In this document: piece by piece, positions 1 through 7,868 of the stretch
Layout of the letters: each line of letters opens with the position of its first letter
How positions within the stretch are numbered: position 1 is the first letter of the stretch
Source of the DNA: an uncultured Flavobacteriales bacterium
GTDB taxonomy: Bacteria; Bacteroidota; Bacteroidia; Flavobacteriales_D; Crocinitomicaceae
DNA: 22,017 nucleotides
Assembly: GCA_903879765.1 (NCBI GenBank)
Contig: CAIRMS010000070.1
Span: forward strand, 1-22,017
Direction: 5' to 3'
Position numbers and translations under genes: made by a program
The notes under the pieces: generated by a model
What the model saw: the letters and a program-made list of their open reading frames with translations, nothing else
The model's database searches: none
What the model was told of the DNA's origin: nothing

Positions 1-1145
1 AATTGAATTTATTTCGATTTTTTGAAAAATTAAGCACCGTTACGAGCAAAGGCAAGAAAATTTCCATTTTCCATTATGGTGATTCTCAAATTGAAGGGGA
101 TCGCATTACAGGATATATTCGCCAACGCATTCAAAATCAGTTTGGAGGTAATGGTCCCGGTCTAATTCCAGCTACCAATGTCTACAATACACAAACATTT
201 AAACAAACCTATTCACCAAATTTTGAGCGTTTAACTTCTTTTTGGGGTAAAAAATTAAGTTCAAAAAGATATGGTGCCATGGCGTCTGCTGCTGTTTTTT
301 CAGTTGATGGCAATAAATTAACAGAAGGATGGATTGAAATTGAATCATCTCCAGCTGCATTTGCTAGAGCAAGGGATTATAATCATGTGAAATGCTATTA
401 CTCCTTTTGTTTCGCGCCATGTTCGGTAAAAGTATTCGAAAACAACAAACTCATTCATGAGGACTCATTAATCACTGACGGATATGGACATTCAATCGAC
501 TTGGATTTCCCGAAGACGCCTGGTAAACTAAAATTTGTTTTTAGTTCAACAACTAGTCCTGTGTTCAACGGCTTCTCGTTAGAAGGTGATATTGGGGTAC
601 AAGTCACAAATGTGGCGATGCGTGGTTCATCAGGTCAAGCATTGAGCGCTGGAGACAACGCTTTATTTAAAAAAATGCACAACGAATTAAATACAGAGCT
701 ATTTATTTTACAATTCGGAGGCAACTCAGTTCCTGCGTTTAGAGACAGTAGTTCCGTTCGTTATTATGCAAAAAGTTTCAAGGGTCAAATTGAATACATC
801 CAAAAAGTAAGGCCATCAGCAGCAATTATTGTCATTGGTCCAAGTGATATGTCGCAACGGAAAAATGGCGTGTTTGAGTCCTATTCCCTATTACCTTATT
901 GCGTGAGTCAAATGAAAAAATCTTGTTTTGAGGCAGGGGCTGCTTATTGGGATCTTTTCGGTGCGATGGGCGGAATTAATTCAATGCCTTCATGGGTTTC
1001 TCAAGGACTCGCAGGAAATGACTACATACACTTTACGCCAAAAGGTTCGAGTTATGCATCTCAATTATTCTATGATGCCTTCATCGCAGAATATACTAAA
1101 TGGTTCAACGGAGATTCAGGAACGACGAAAGGAAATTCGAAATGA
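1..1145 (+). CDS. SGNH/GDSL-fold esterase or acetyltransferase, 5' truncated
   Basis: Probably a secreted SGNH-fold protein that moves or removes acyl groups on an extracellular polysaccharide together with the downstream MBOAT protein. The four SGNH landmarks are visible, numbering from the TTG at base 3: block I G-D-S-Q with Ser28, block II Gly208 in RGSSGQ, block III GGN with Asn241, and block V D-Y-I-H with Asp340 and His343. All likely catalytic residues are therefore present. The frame is open to the left edge, the TTG at base 3 is not a convincing start, and no signal peptide is visible, so the N-terminus probably lies outside the window. The stop overlaps the next start as ATGA (1142-1145), which implies translational coupling. 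Fold and family are well supported; the substrate and whether it is a hydrolase or transferase are inference from context. Confidence 0.85.
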   Translation, partial: LNLFRFFEKLSTVTSKGKKISIFHYGDSQIEGDRITGYIRQRIQNQFGGNGPGLIPATNVYNTQTFKQTYSPNFERLTSFWGKKLSSKRYGAMASAAVFSVDGNKLTEGWIEIESSPAAFARARDYNHVKCYYSFCFAPCSVKVFENNKLIHEDSLITDGYGHSIDLDFPKTPGKLKFVFSSTTSPVFNGFSLEGDIGVQVTNVAMRGSSGQALSAGDNALFKKMHNELNTELFILQFGGNSVPAFRDSSSVRYYAKSFKGQIEYIQKVRPSAAIIVIGPSDMSQRKNGVFESYSLLPYCVSQMKKSCFEAGAAYWDLFGAMGGINSMPSWVSQGLAGNDYIHFTPKGSSYASQLFYDAFIAEYTKWFNGDSGTTKGNSK

Positions 1146-2419
1146 TTCGATTGTTTTGGTTTTATCTTCTATTTCCTTCTCTCCTTTTTTCTCAAGACAT
1201 TGATTTAAGGACTTTAAATTATGCGAAGTTTTCGAAAGATGATGCCCGAATAGAATCTAAGTATCCATTCATCAATACAGATTGCAATCATTTTCAGTTT
1301 TTCACAAAAGAAAGTCCAAATTGGATGGTTCTATTTGATGAAATGCAACAAATGATTGAAAAAAAAGATCGAAAATTAAATTTTTATCACATCGGCGGAT
1401 CCCACATCCAAGCAGATATTTACACCCACGATTTTCGCACTTTTTTACAGACGAATTGGCCAGGATTGAGTGGTGATCGCGGATTGGTTTTTCCTTTTGA
1501 TTTGGCAAAAACGAATAACCCGTCTAACTACCATTTTTCATCACCAAATCAGTGGAAATCCTACCGCAGCGTTAACAATCAATCAGAAGATCTAGATTAT
1601 GGGATTACAGGAGCGACGATCAAATGTCCCGATTCTGTTATCACCATTAATTTCAAGCACATGCGAACAATGATTAAACCGCCCTTTAATCAATTGCGCA
1701 TTTTTCATAATACTGGTGAATTCCCGTATGATTTAAATTTTGGTGGACAAGAATTGCTAGTAAGTGAAACAGTTCAGCGCGATGAATTAGGATATACGGA
1801 TGTGACATTTACTGATTACATCGACTCACTCGATTTACAGTTTGTCAAGAACATTCCAGATGCTTACACTTTGGAGCTTTATGGATTTGAATTTATGAAT
1901 GAATTACCCGGGATCACATATAACGCCATAGGAATTAACGGAGCCGGACTTTATACATATCTTGGAAACGAACATTTTTTAAGAGATCTCAAGGTTAATC
2001 CTCCAGACCTTTTTGTGTTTTCTGTCGGGACAAATGACGCTTACTCAAGTTTTGCGAGTTTTGATCCATCCGTGTATAAGCGAAACCTCGAATCGTTGAT
2101 GAAACTCATTCTTTCTGTCAATCCGAAATGTGCATTATTGTTAACGGTTCCCAATGACAATCAATTTCATAATTCACCAAATAAAAACACAGAACGCCAA
2201 CGAGATGTCATCATTCAATTGGCGCAACAATACCGAATGCCTATCTGGGACTTTTACGGGGTGATGGGAGAACTTGGGTCTTCAATCGTTTGGAAGAAAA
2301 ATAGCCTTATGCAAGCAGATTATGTGCATTTTAGTTCAACTGGATATCACCTGATAGGAAATTTATTAATCAACGCTTTTACAAAATACCTCAGTGCATT
2401 TGAGGAACTGACGCCATAA
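1142..2419 (+). CDS. Exported SGNH-fold protein of an O-acylation cassette
   Basis: A 425-aa exported protein, the second SGNH-fold protein of the cassette. I take the ATG at 1142 rather than an in-frame upstream GTG-type start at 1100, because it gives the ATGA overlap with the preceding gene and starts exactly at a signal peptide (MIRLFWFYLLFPSLLFSQ, probable cleavage near residue 18). SGNH landmarks are block I G-G-S-H with Ser87 (the usual Asp of GDS is Gly), a glycine-rich block II near residues 264-269, block III G-T-N-D with Asn298, and block V D-Y-V-H with Asp393 and His396. The arrangement resembles the periplasmic AlgJ/AlgX-type partners of alginate O-acetylation, but the sequence is not AlgJ itself. 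It ends two bases before the MBOAT gene. The polysaccharide substrate is unknown. Confidence 0.87.
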   Translation: MIRLFWFYLLFPSLLFSQDIDLRTLNYAKFSKDDARIESKYPFINTDCNHFQFFTKESPNWMVLFDEMQQMIEKKDRKLNFYHIGGSHIQADIYTHDFRTFLQTNWPGLSGDRGLVFPFDLAKTNNPSNYHFSSPNQWKSYRSVNNQSEDLDYGITGATIKCPDSVITINFKHMRTMIKPPFNQLRIFHNTGEFPYDLNFGGQELLVSETVQRDELGYTDVTFTDYIDSLDLQFVKNIPDAYTLELYGFEFMNELPGITYNAIGINGAGLYTYLGNEHFLRDLKVNPPDLFVFSVGTNDAYSSFASFDPSVYKRNLESLMKLILSVNPKCALLLTVPNDNQFHNSPNKNTERQRDVIIQLAQQYRMPIWDFYGVMGELGSSIVWKKNSLMQADYVHFSSTGYHLIGNLLINAFTKYLSAFEELTP

Positions 2420-2421
2420 AC

Positions 2422-4080
2422 ATGCAACGAATACAACAACTTTTTTCTTTCAATTCTCAAGAGCCACTCATTTTTACCCAACTTGACTTTTGGTTATTTT
2501 TTATCTTGGTGATGGTTATTTTTTCAGCCATTCACAAACACTTTTTAACCAGAAGTATTTTCTTGACTGTTGTAAGTTTGTTTTTTTACTTTAAAACATC
2601 TGGTCTTTTTGTTTTGCTACTGGGACTTACCTTGGTTGTAAACTTTCTTTTGGGTAAGCTGGTTCAAGAAACTGAAAAGGACCGCAATAAGAAATTATTT
2701 ATAGCAACTTCCGTTATTTTCAACTTATTACTCTTAGGATATTTTAAGTATGCCTATTTCTTTACAGACTCTTTCAATCAATTATTCCAAACAAAATATG
2801 AGATTGTCAATCAATTCGCGCTTTGGGGTAATGGATTTTTTGGAGAGGGAACTTTTGTAGATAAGATTCTTATTCCCATAGGCGTATCCTTCTTTACCTT
2901 TCATAACATTAGTTATGTAGTGGATATTTACCGCAAAGAAATTAAAGTCACTAGTTTTTATGACTTCACCTTTTATGTGACCTATTTCCCGCATTTAGTT
3001 GCAGGGCCAATTGTTCGAGCACGCGATTTTATCCCACAGATCAATCAACCTTTTACCCTAACGAAACAAGATTTTAGTTGGTCCTTGGTGCAAATAACCA
3101 AAGGACTTTTCAAGAAAATTGTCTTGGCAGATTACATTGCTGTTCATTTTATTGATAAAATTGCTGATGCTCCGGAATCCTATCCAGGATTTGTTAGTGT
3201 TATTGCCATGTGGGCATATTCCCTACAGATTTATGGAGATTTCTCAGGATATACAGACATCGCGATAGGCATTTCTCGTTTGATGGGTTTCAAATTATTA
3301 GAGAACTTCAATTCTCCATACAAAGCCGTTTCGGTTGCAGATTTCTGGAGAAGGTGGCATAAATCACTTGGGTCATGGTTGCGTGACTACTTATACATTC
3401 CGTTGGGAGGAAATCGTTCGGGTGGAATCGGTACCTACATTGCCTCGACGGTTATTTTCATTTTCCTGATTTTCATCACACAGTGGTACGAACTAATCTA
3501 TGTCTATGCCGGTTTAATGGTGCTCTACTTGCTTTGTTGGCATTATTTCCCGAAAGTAAAGAACTACCTAAATCGTGATCTAAATTTATTAATCACAATG
3601 GTCGTTGGTGGACTTTGGCACGGAGCGAGTGAGAATTTCATCATCTGGGGCTCCATGAATGGACTTGCACTCATCCTTTATCAGTACTGGAAGAAAATTA
3701 GTCCTTATGAACAAAGTACAGCCTGGGGAATACGTGCATGGCGTATTTTCTTCACCTTTAATTTCATCACCTTCACACGAATTTGGTTCCGACTAGATGA
3801 GGCAGGAGAGCCGATCAAAATGTTGGATCATATGTGGACACATTTCGATTTTACGTGGCCTGTTTTTGTGAAAGTTCTAGATACCTATCAAGCAGTATTC
3901 TGGGTGATTCTCAGCGGATTTATTTTACATTGGCTGCCTGATTCATGGAAAGAAAAAGGAACAAATACATTTGCAAAGATTCCTTTTGTATTTCAAGGAA
4001 TCTTGATTGCATTTAGTGTTTTCTTAATGTATCAAGCTATTTCTGACAGCTTTAAACCCTTTGTTTATTTTCAGTTTTAA
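2422..4080 (+). CDS. MBOAT family membrane-bound O-acyltransferase (AlgI/DltB-like)
   Basis: A 552-aa polytopic membrane protein of the MBOAT family, which in bacteria carries acyl groups across the inner membrane for attachment to alginate, teichoic acids, peptidoglycan or other glycans. Diagnostic motifs are D-F-W-R-R-W-H at residues 307-313 followed by a Y-I-P-L-G-G segment, and G-G-L-W-H-G with the presumed catalytic His400. Hydrophobic helices occupy the N-terminus and most of the C-terminal half, and the length suits the AlgI group (about 460-550). It starts two bases after the SGNH gene, so the three genes form one operon: MBOAT as acyl carrier and channel, SGNH proteins as extracytoplasmic transferases or esterases. 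Its TAA shares the palindrome TTAA with the stop of the convergent gene. The glycan acylated cannot be read from the window. Confidence 0.93.
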   Translation: MQRIQQLFSFNSQEPLIFTQLDFWLFFILVMVIFSAIHKHFLTRSIFLTVVSLFFYFKTSGLFVLLLGLTLVVNFLLGKLVQETEKDRNKKLFIATSVIFNLLLLGYFKYAYFFTDSFNQLFQTKYEIVNQFALWGNGFFGEGTFVDKILIPIGVSFFTFHNISYVVDIYRKEIKVTSFYDFTFYVTYFPHLVAGPIVRARDFIPQINQPFTLTKQDFSWSLVQITKGLFKKIVLADYIAVHFIDKIADAPESYPGFVSVIAMWAYSLQIYGDFSGYTDIAIGISRLMGFKLLENFNSPYKAVSVADFWRRWHKSLGSWLRDYLYIPLGGNRSGGIGTYIASTVIFIFLIFITQWYELIYVYAGLMVLYLLCWHYFPKVKNYLNRDLNLLITMVVGGLWHGASENFIIWGSMNGLALILYQYWKKISPYEQSTAWGIRAWRIFFTFNFITFTRIWFRLDEAGEPIKMLDHMWTHFDFTWPVFVKVLDTYQAVFWVILSGFILHWLPDSWKEKGTNTFAKIPFVFQGILIAFSVFLMYQAISDSFKPFVYFQF

Positions 4081-4340
4081 ACGGCTAGATAATAACTGAA
4101 AATCAATAAATCAACACTAACAGTAACCAATGTTGCTACTGCAATCCACTTCATTGGTGCGACGGAAAGCAAGAAACTTAAGGTTAACATAGTTGGGATT
4201 AATATCGCAATTAATGCAAAAGTACTTCCAATCGCACCCATACCAACGGTTAATCCACCTAGGCAACCAACCACTAACAAAATGATGGCTATCCAACCAA
4301 AACGGTTGAACTCCATCTCTTTAACTAATTTTTCAAACAT
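4077..4340 (-). CDS. Small membrane protein of unknown function, three predicted helices
   Basis: An 87-aa hydrophobic protein that I do not recognise. After a short charged N-terminus (residues 1-12) there are three likely membrane helices near residues 15-34, 37-60 and 65-84. The second is preceded by a glycine-rich stretch (GCLGGLTVGMGAIG), and the C-terminus is short. The start has a purine-rich AAAGAAAAGG stretch directly in front of the ATG. It converges on the MBOAT gene and overlaps it by four bases at TTAA, so it belongs to a different transcript. No promoter was convincingly seen in the 185 bases between it and divergent queA. A real gene is supported by the clean start and the membrane-protein composition, but it could be lineage-specific. 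Confidence 0.62.
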   Translation of the reverse strand: MFEKLVKEMEFNRFGWIAIILLVVGCLGGLTVGMGAIGSTFALIAILIPTMLTLSFLLSVAPMKWIAVATLVTVSVDLLIFSYYLAV

Positions 4341-4457
4341 CCTTTTCTTTTATTACAAAATTCACCCATGTCCAGCACCATTTCAATGAGAAACATTATC
4401 TAAAAAGATGATTTTTGTCAATAAATCCCGTTGAAATGAATTTAGTTGCTCAATTAC

Positions 4458-4489
4458 TTGACAAACGGGGTCTCGATGTCGTATCTTTG
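4458..4489 (+). promoter_or_regulatory. Bacteroidota-type promoter of queA
   Basis: TTG at 4458-4460 is followed after 21 bases by TATCTTTG at 4482-4489, an exact match to the TAnnTTTG -7 element used by the primary sigma factor of Bacteroidota. Transcription would begin near 4494-4497, giving a leader of about 30 bases before the ATG at 4526. The six-base inverted repeat CCCGTT (4427-4432) / AACGGG (4464-4469) brackets the -33 element and might be an operator, or chance. Confidence 0.75.
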
Positions 4490-4525
4490 CGGTCTACGTT
4501 GTAGAATTACGTAAATATTGAGCTT

Positions 4526-5584
4526 ATGAGCAAAATGAAATTATCGGAGTTCGACTTCGATCTTCCAGAAGAGTTAATCGCAAACTATCCAAGTGAAAAC
4601 CGTGACGAATCACGACTTATGGTTATCCACCGCGAAACAGGGTTAATTGAACACAAATTATTTAAAGATGTGTTGGATTATTTCTCTGAGGGAGATGTGA
4701 TGATTATGAATAACACCCGTGTTTTTCCCGCTAGAATGTACGGAAATAAAGAAAAAACCGGTGCTAAAATTGAAGTGTTTTTACTTCGTGAATTAAACCG
4801 TGAAAGTTTACTTTGGGATGTGCTTGTTGATCCGGCAAGAAAAATCCGTATCGGAAATAAATTATATTTTGGGGAAGACGATTCATTGGTTGCAGAGGTA
4901 ATTGATAACACGACTTCACGTGGACGCACACTTCGCTTCTTATTTGATGGTCCATATGAGGAATTTAAAGCGAAAATCACTGAATTAGGTGAGACTCCAC
5001 TTCCAAAATACATAAAACGTGAGGTTGAGCCAGAGGACGAAGAACGTTACCAAACAATTTTCGCGAAAGTGGAAGGTGCGGTTGCTGCTCCAACGGCAGG
5101 ACTACATTTTTCAAGACAATTATTGAAAAAATTAGAGTTAAAAGGGATAAATTTTGCAGAAGTTACACTTCACATCGGACTTGGAACATTCCGTTCTGTT
5201 GAGGTGGAAGATTTGACAAAGCATAAGATGGATTCTGAGCAAGTCATTATTTCTCAAGAAGCTTCTGATATGGTCAACAACGCAAAACGTACAAAACAAC
5301 GTGTATGTGCTGTTGGAACCACTGCAATGCGTTCAATTGAATCCTCCGTTTCTACAGAAGGATTTTTAAAGCCTTTTGATGGATGGACAAATAAATTCAT
5401 CTTCCCTCCATATGATTTTAGCATTGCAGATAGTTTAATTACAAACTTCCATACACCACTTTCTACTTTGTTAATGATGATTTCTGCTTTTGCAGGTCAT
5501 GATTTAATGATGCAAGCATACCAAGAAGCGATCAAAGAAAAATACCGATTCTTCTCGTATGGTGATGCCATGCTTATTTTGTAA
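4526..5584 (+). CDS. queA: S-adenosylmethionine:tRNA ribosyltransferase-isomerase QueA
   Basis: QueA transfers and isomerises the ribosyl group of S-adenosylmethionine onto 7-aminomethyl-7-deazaguanine at the wobble position of GUN-anticodon tRNAs, giving epoxyqueuosine, the penultimate step of queuosine synthesis. The 352-aa length is normal. Family segments seen in order are the N-terminal FDFDLPEELIA and N-N-T-R-V-F-P-A-R, the central A-P-T-A-G-L-H-F, L-H-I-G-L-G-T-F-R, V-G-T-T-A-M-R-S and the C-terminal T-N-F-H-T-P-L-S-T-L. The ATG at 4526 is preferred; a second Met at codon 4 (4535) would also preserve the fold. It is a single-gene unit with its own promoter and a strong hairpin terminator. 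No preQ1 riboswitch was apparent, and the predicted leader (about 30 bases) is short for one. Confidence 0.97.
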   Translation: MSKMKLSEFDFDLPEELIANYPSENRDESRLMVIHRETGLIEHKLFKDVLDYFSEGDVMIMNNTRVFPARMYGNKEKTGAKIEVFLLRELNRESLLWDVLVDPARKIRIGNKLYFGEDDSLVAEVIDNTTSRGRTLRFLFDGPYEEFKAKITELGETPLPKYIKREVEPEDEERYQTIFAKVEGAVAAPTAGLHFSRQLLKKLELKGINFAEVTLHIGLGTFRSVEVEDLTKHKMDSEQVIISQEASDMVNNAKRTKQRVCAVGTTAMRSIESSVSTEGFLKPFDGWTNKFIFPPYDFSIADSLITNFHTPLSTLLMMISAFAGHDLMMQAYQEAIKEKYRFFSYGDAMLIL

Positions 5585-5602
5585 AACGAATAGATTAGCT
5601 AT

Positions 5603-5637
5603 AAAAAAAGAGAAGGTGTTGCCTTCTCTTTTTTTTT
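5603..5637. terminator. Bidirectional intrinsic terminator between queA and tyrS
   Basis: The hairpin GAGAAGG (5610-5616), loop TGTTG, CCTTCTC (5622-5628) is flanked by seven A on the left and nine T on the right, so each strand reads as a stem followed by a U-tract. It lies 18 bases after the queA stop and 15 bases after the tyrS stop on the other strand, and probably ends both transcripts. Confidence 0.9.
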
Positions 5638-5652
5638 GACCTTTATAAACGC

Positions 5653-6933
5653 TTAATCTTCGAGGATTAATATGTAATTGTTCTTTTTACCTTTCCCTAA
5701 TAAGACATACTTATTATTGATTAGTTGTTCTGTGCCAACAATGAATTGCTCATCAACCTTTTCTTTATTCACTGAAATGGCATTTGCTTTTAACTCGCGA
5801 CGTGCATCTCCATTTGAAGTTAGAAATCCTGTTTTCGCTGCCATCGCATCAATGATGCTGATTCCAGCACCAAACTCGGCACGTGAAATGGTCGCTTGAG
5901 GAACCCCTTCAAAAATGCTAAAGAAATCTTGTTCAGATAAGGATTTAAGATCCTCCGAAGTGGATTTTCCAAAAAGTATATTACTTGCACTGATAGCAGT
6001 TTGCAAAGCTTCTTCACTATGCACACGAACCGTAATGTCTTCTGCAAGTGCTTTTTGCAGTGCTCTTAAATGAGGCGCTTCCGCATGTTCTTTTTCCAAT
6101 GCCTCAATTTCTTCTTTCGATTTCAAGGTGAAAATTCGAATGAAATTTGCGGCATCCTCATCAGCTGCATTTAACCAATATTGGTAGAATTGGTAAGGAG
6201 ATGTTTTTTGAGGATCTAACCAAACGTTTCCACCTTCCGTTTTTCCAAACTTCGTTCCGTCCGCTTTTTTAATCAGTGGTGTAGTAACGGCATATGCTTC
6301 ACCCCCACCTTTTCGACGGATTAACTCCGTTCCAGTTACGATATTTCCCCATTGATCAGATCCACCTAACTGAACAATGCATCCGTTGTGCTGATTCAAA
6401 TAATAAAAATCAAATCCTTGTACGAGTTGATAGGAGAACTCAGTGAAGGACATTCCTGTTTCAAGACGAGATTTAACGGAGTCCTTTGCCAACATGTAAT
6501 TTACTGAAATGTGTTTCCCGACATCGCGAATAAATTCCAAAAAGCTCATGTTTCGAAACCAATCGATGTTGTTCACCATTTCTGCTGCATTTTCACCTTC
6601 GAAATCTAAAAACTTTTCAAGTTGTGCTTTCACACACGAAACGTTGTGTTGCAATGTCGCATCATCCAATAAATTTCTTTCTTGAGACTTTCCAGATGGA
6701 TCTCCCACCATTCCCGTCGCCCCACCTACTAGCGCAAATGGTTTGTGTCCAGCTTTTTGAAAATGGACCAAGGTCATGATTTGCACCAAACTTCCGATGT
6801 GAAGGGAGTCTGCTGTGGGATCAAATCCAATGTAACCTGACGAACTTTTCTTCAATAATGCTTCTTCTGTTCCTGGCATGATATCATGTATCATCCCTCT
6901 CCACTGTAATTCTTCGATAAAATTCGTTGGCAT
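5653..6933 (-). CDS. tyrS: Tyrosyl-tRNA synthetase
   Basis: Cytoplasmic class I synthetase that charges tRNA-Tyr. The 426-aa length fits the bacterial TyrRS family. The catalytic domain shows the HIGH-equivalent H-I-G-S at residues 45-48, the tyrosine/adenylate-binding G-G-S-D-Q-W-G-N-I at 190-198, and the KMSKS-equivalent K-F-G-K-T at 228-232. The C-terminal part, roughly 355-425, reads as an S4-type RNA-binding domain (segment with ARRELKANAISVN). The ATG at 6933 lies one base beyond the gldA stop codon on the same strand, so it is probably the last gene of the long minus-strand directon and is cotranscribed with gldA. Nothing unusual was seen in the active site. Confidence 0.97.
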   Translation of the reverse strand: MPTNFIEELQWRGMIHDIMPGTEEALLKKSSSGYIGFDPTADSLHIGSLVQIMTLVHFQKAGHKPFALVGGATGMVGDPSGKSQERNLLDDATLQHNVSCVKAQLEKFLDFEGENAAEMVNNIDWFRNMSFLEFIRDVGKHISVNYMLAKDSVKSRLETGMSFTEFSYQLVQGFDFYYLNQHNGCIVQLGGSDQWGNIVTGTELIRRKGGGEAYAVTTPLIKKADGTKFGKTEGGNVWLDPQKTSPYQFYQYWLNAADEDAANFIRIFTLKSKEEIEALEKEHAEAPHLRALQKALAEDITVRVHSEEALQTAISASNILFGKSTSEDLKSLSEQDFFSIFEGVPQATISRAEFGAGISIIDAMAAKTGFLTSNGDARRELKANAISVNKEKVDEQFIVGTEQLINNKYVLLGKGKKNNYILILED

Positions 6934-6934
6934 C

Positions 6935-7834
6935 TTATTTTGTTAATTCTTTAAATACTTCTTCTAAGGATTTCTGCTCTATATTCAAGGTAAGGATTAA
7001 CCAGTTTTGAGCTTGTGCATATTGCGCGACTGATTTTCTCAAATCTTCTGTCGCAATTGATTCAATTAACCAACCTTTTTCTAGTGCTTCCACTTTGCTT
7101 ACATTCGGGATTTTCGCCAATTGTGATTTGGTTACCGCAGAATCAAACTCAACATAAACGGTTTGATGTTCCAATTCTTGTTGCAAGGTTTTCGCTTTAT
7201 CGTCCGCAACAATTTGTCCTTTAGACAAGATAATCACACGGTCACAAATCGCTTCTACTTCTTGCATAATATGCGTTGAAAGTAATACAGTTTTTTGCTT
7301 TCCAATTTGACGAATCAATTCTCGGATTTCCACCAATTGATTGGGATCGAGCCCAGTGGTTGGTTCATCGAGAATAAGCACTTCTGGATCGTGAATAATG
7401 GCTTGTGCCAATCCTACACGTTGACGGTATCCTTTTGATAAAGCTCCAATTTTTTTGTTCTGTTCGACGTCAAGTCCGACCGCATTCACCATTTCTGCTA
7501 CGCGCGATTTTAGGTTTTTCACTTTGTAAATGCGACCAACAAATTCGAGGTATTCACGAACATACATGTCCACGTAAAGCGGATTGTTTTCCGGTAAATA
7601 ACCAATCATTTGACGGGTTTTTAGTTCGTCCACATCGACTTTAATTCCCCCAATGTATATTTCACCAGAACTTGCTGGAATGTATCCAGTCATGATTTTC
7701 ATGGTGGTAGATTTTCCAGCTCCATTTGGACCTAAAAAGGCTACAATTTCACCTTTGTTGACAGAGAAACTTACATCCCGCACTGCGGCTTGTTCTCCGT
7801 AATATTTAAAGAGGTTTTTTACTTCTATTGACAT
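6935..7834 (-). CDS. gldA: ABC transporter ATP-binding protein GldA
   Basis: ATPase subunit of an ABC transporter, 299 aa. Walker A is G-P-N-G-A-G-K-S-T at residues 35-43, the signature motif L-S-K-G-Y at 132-136, Walker B V-L-I-L-D-E-P at 152-158, and the switch His is His188. The segment Y-L-P-E-N-N-P-L-Y near residue 79 and the C-terminal region with L-E-E-V-F-K-E-L match the GldA group of Bacteroidota. GldA was described as the ATPase of a GldA-GldF-GldG transporter needed for gliding in Flavobacterium johnsoniae. No gldF or gldG is in this window, so they would be encoded elsewhere or absent, and the presence of this gene alone does not show motility. It ends one base before tyrS begins and starts 34 bases after the upstream membrane-protein gene. 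Confidence 0.88.
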   Translation of the reverse strand: MSIEVKNLFKYYGEQAAVRDVSFSVNKGEIVAFLGPNGAGKSTTMKIMTGYIPASSGEIYIGGIKVDVDELKTRQMIGYLPENNPLYVDMYVREYLEFVGRIYKVKNLKSRVAEMVNAVGLDVEQNKKIGALSKGYRQRVGLAQAIIHDPEVLILDEPTTGLDPNQLVEIRELIRQIGKQKTVLLSTHIMQEVEAICDRVIILSKGQIVADDKAKTLQQELEHQTVYVEFDSAVTKSQLAKIPNVSKVEALEKGWLIESIATEDLRKSVAQYAQAQNWLILTLNIEQKSLEEVFKELTK

Positions 7835-7868
7835 CGCAAAGCGAAGTTAATAAAAATCAAGGACGTAT

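Noticed and set aside
1302..1508. Minus-strand ORF inside the second SGNH gene
   Set aside because: Antisense to conserved SGNH block I, no promoter or start context.
4490..4525. preQ1 riboswitch in the queA leader
   Set aside because: The predicted leader is only about 30 bases and shows no stem with an A-rich tail of the preQ1-I type; queA acts after preQ1 insertion in any case.
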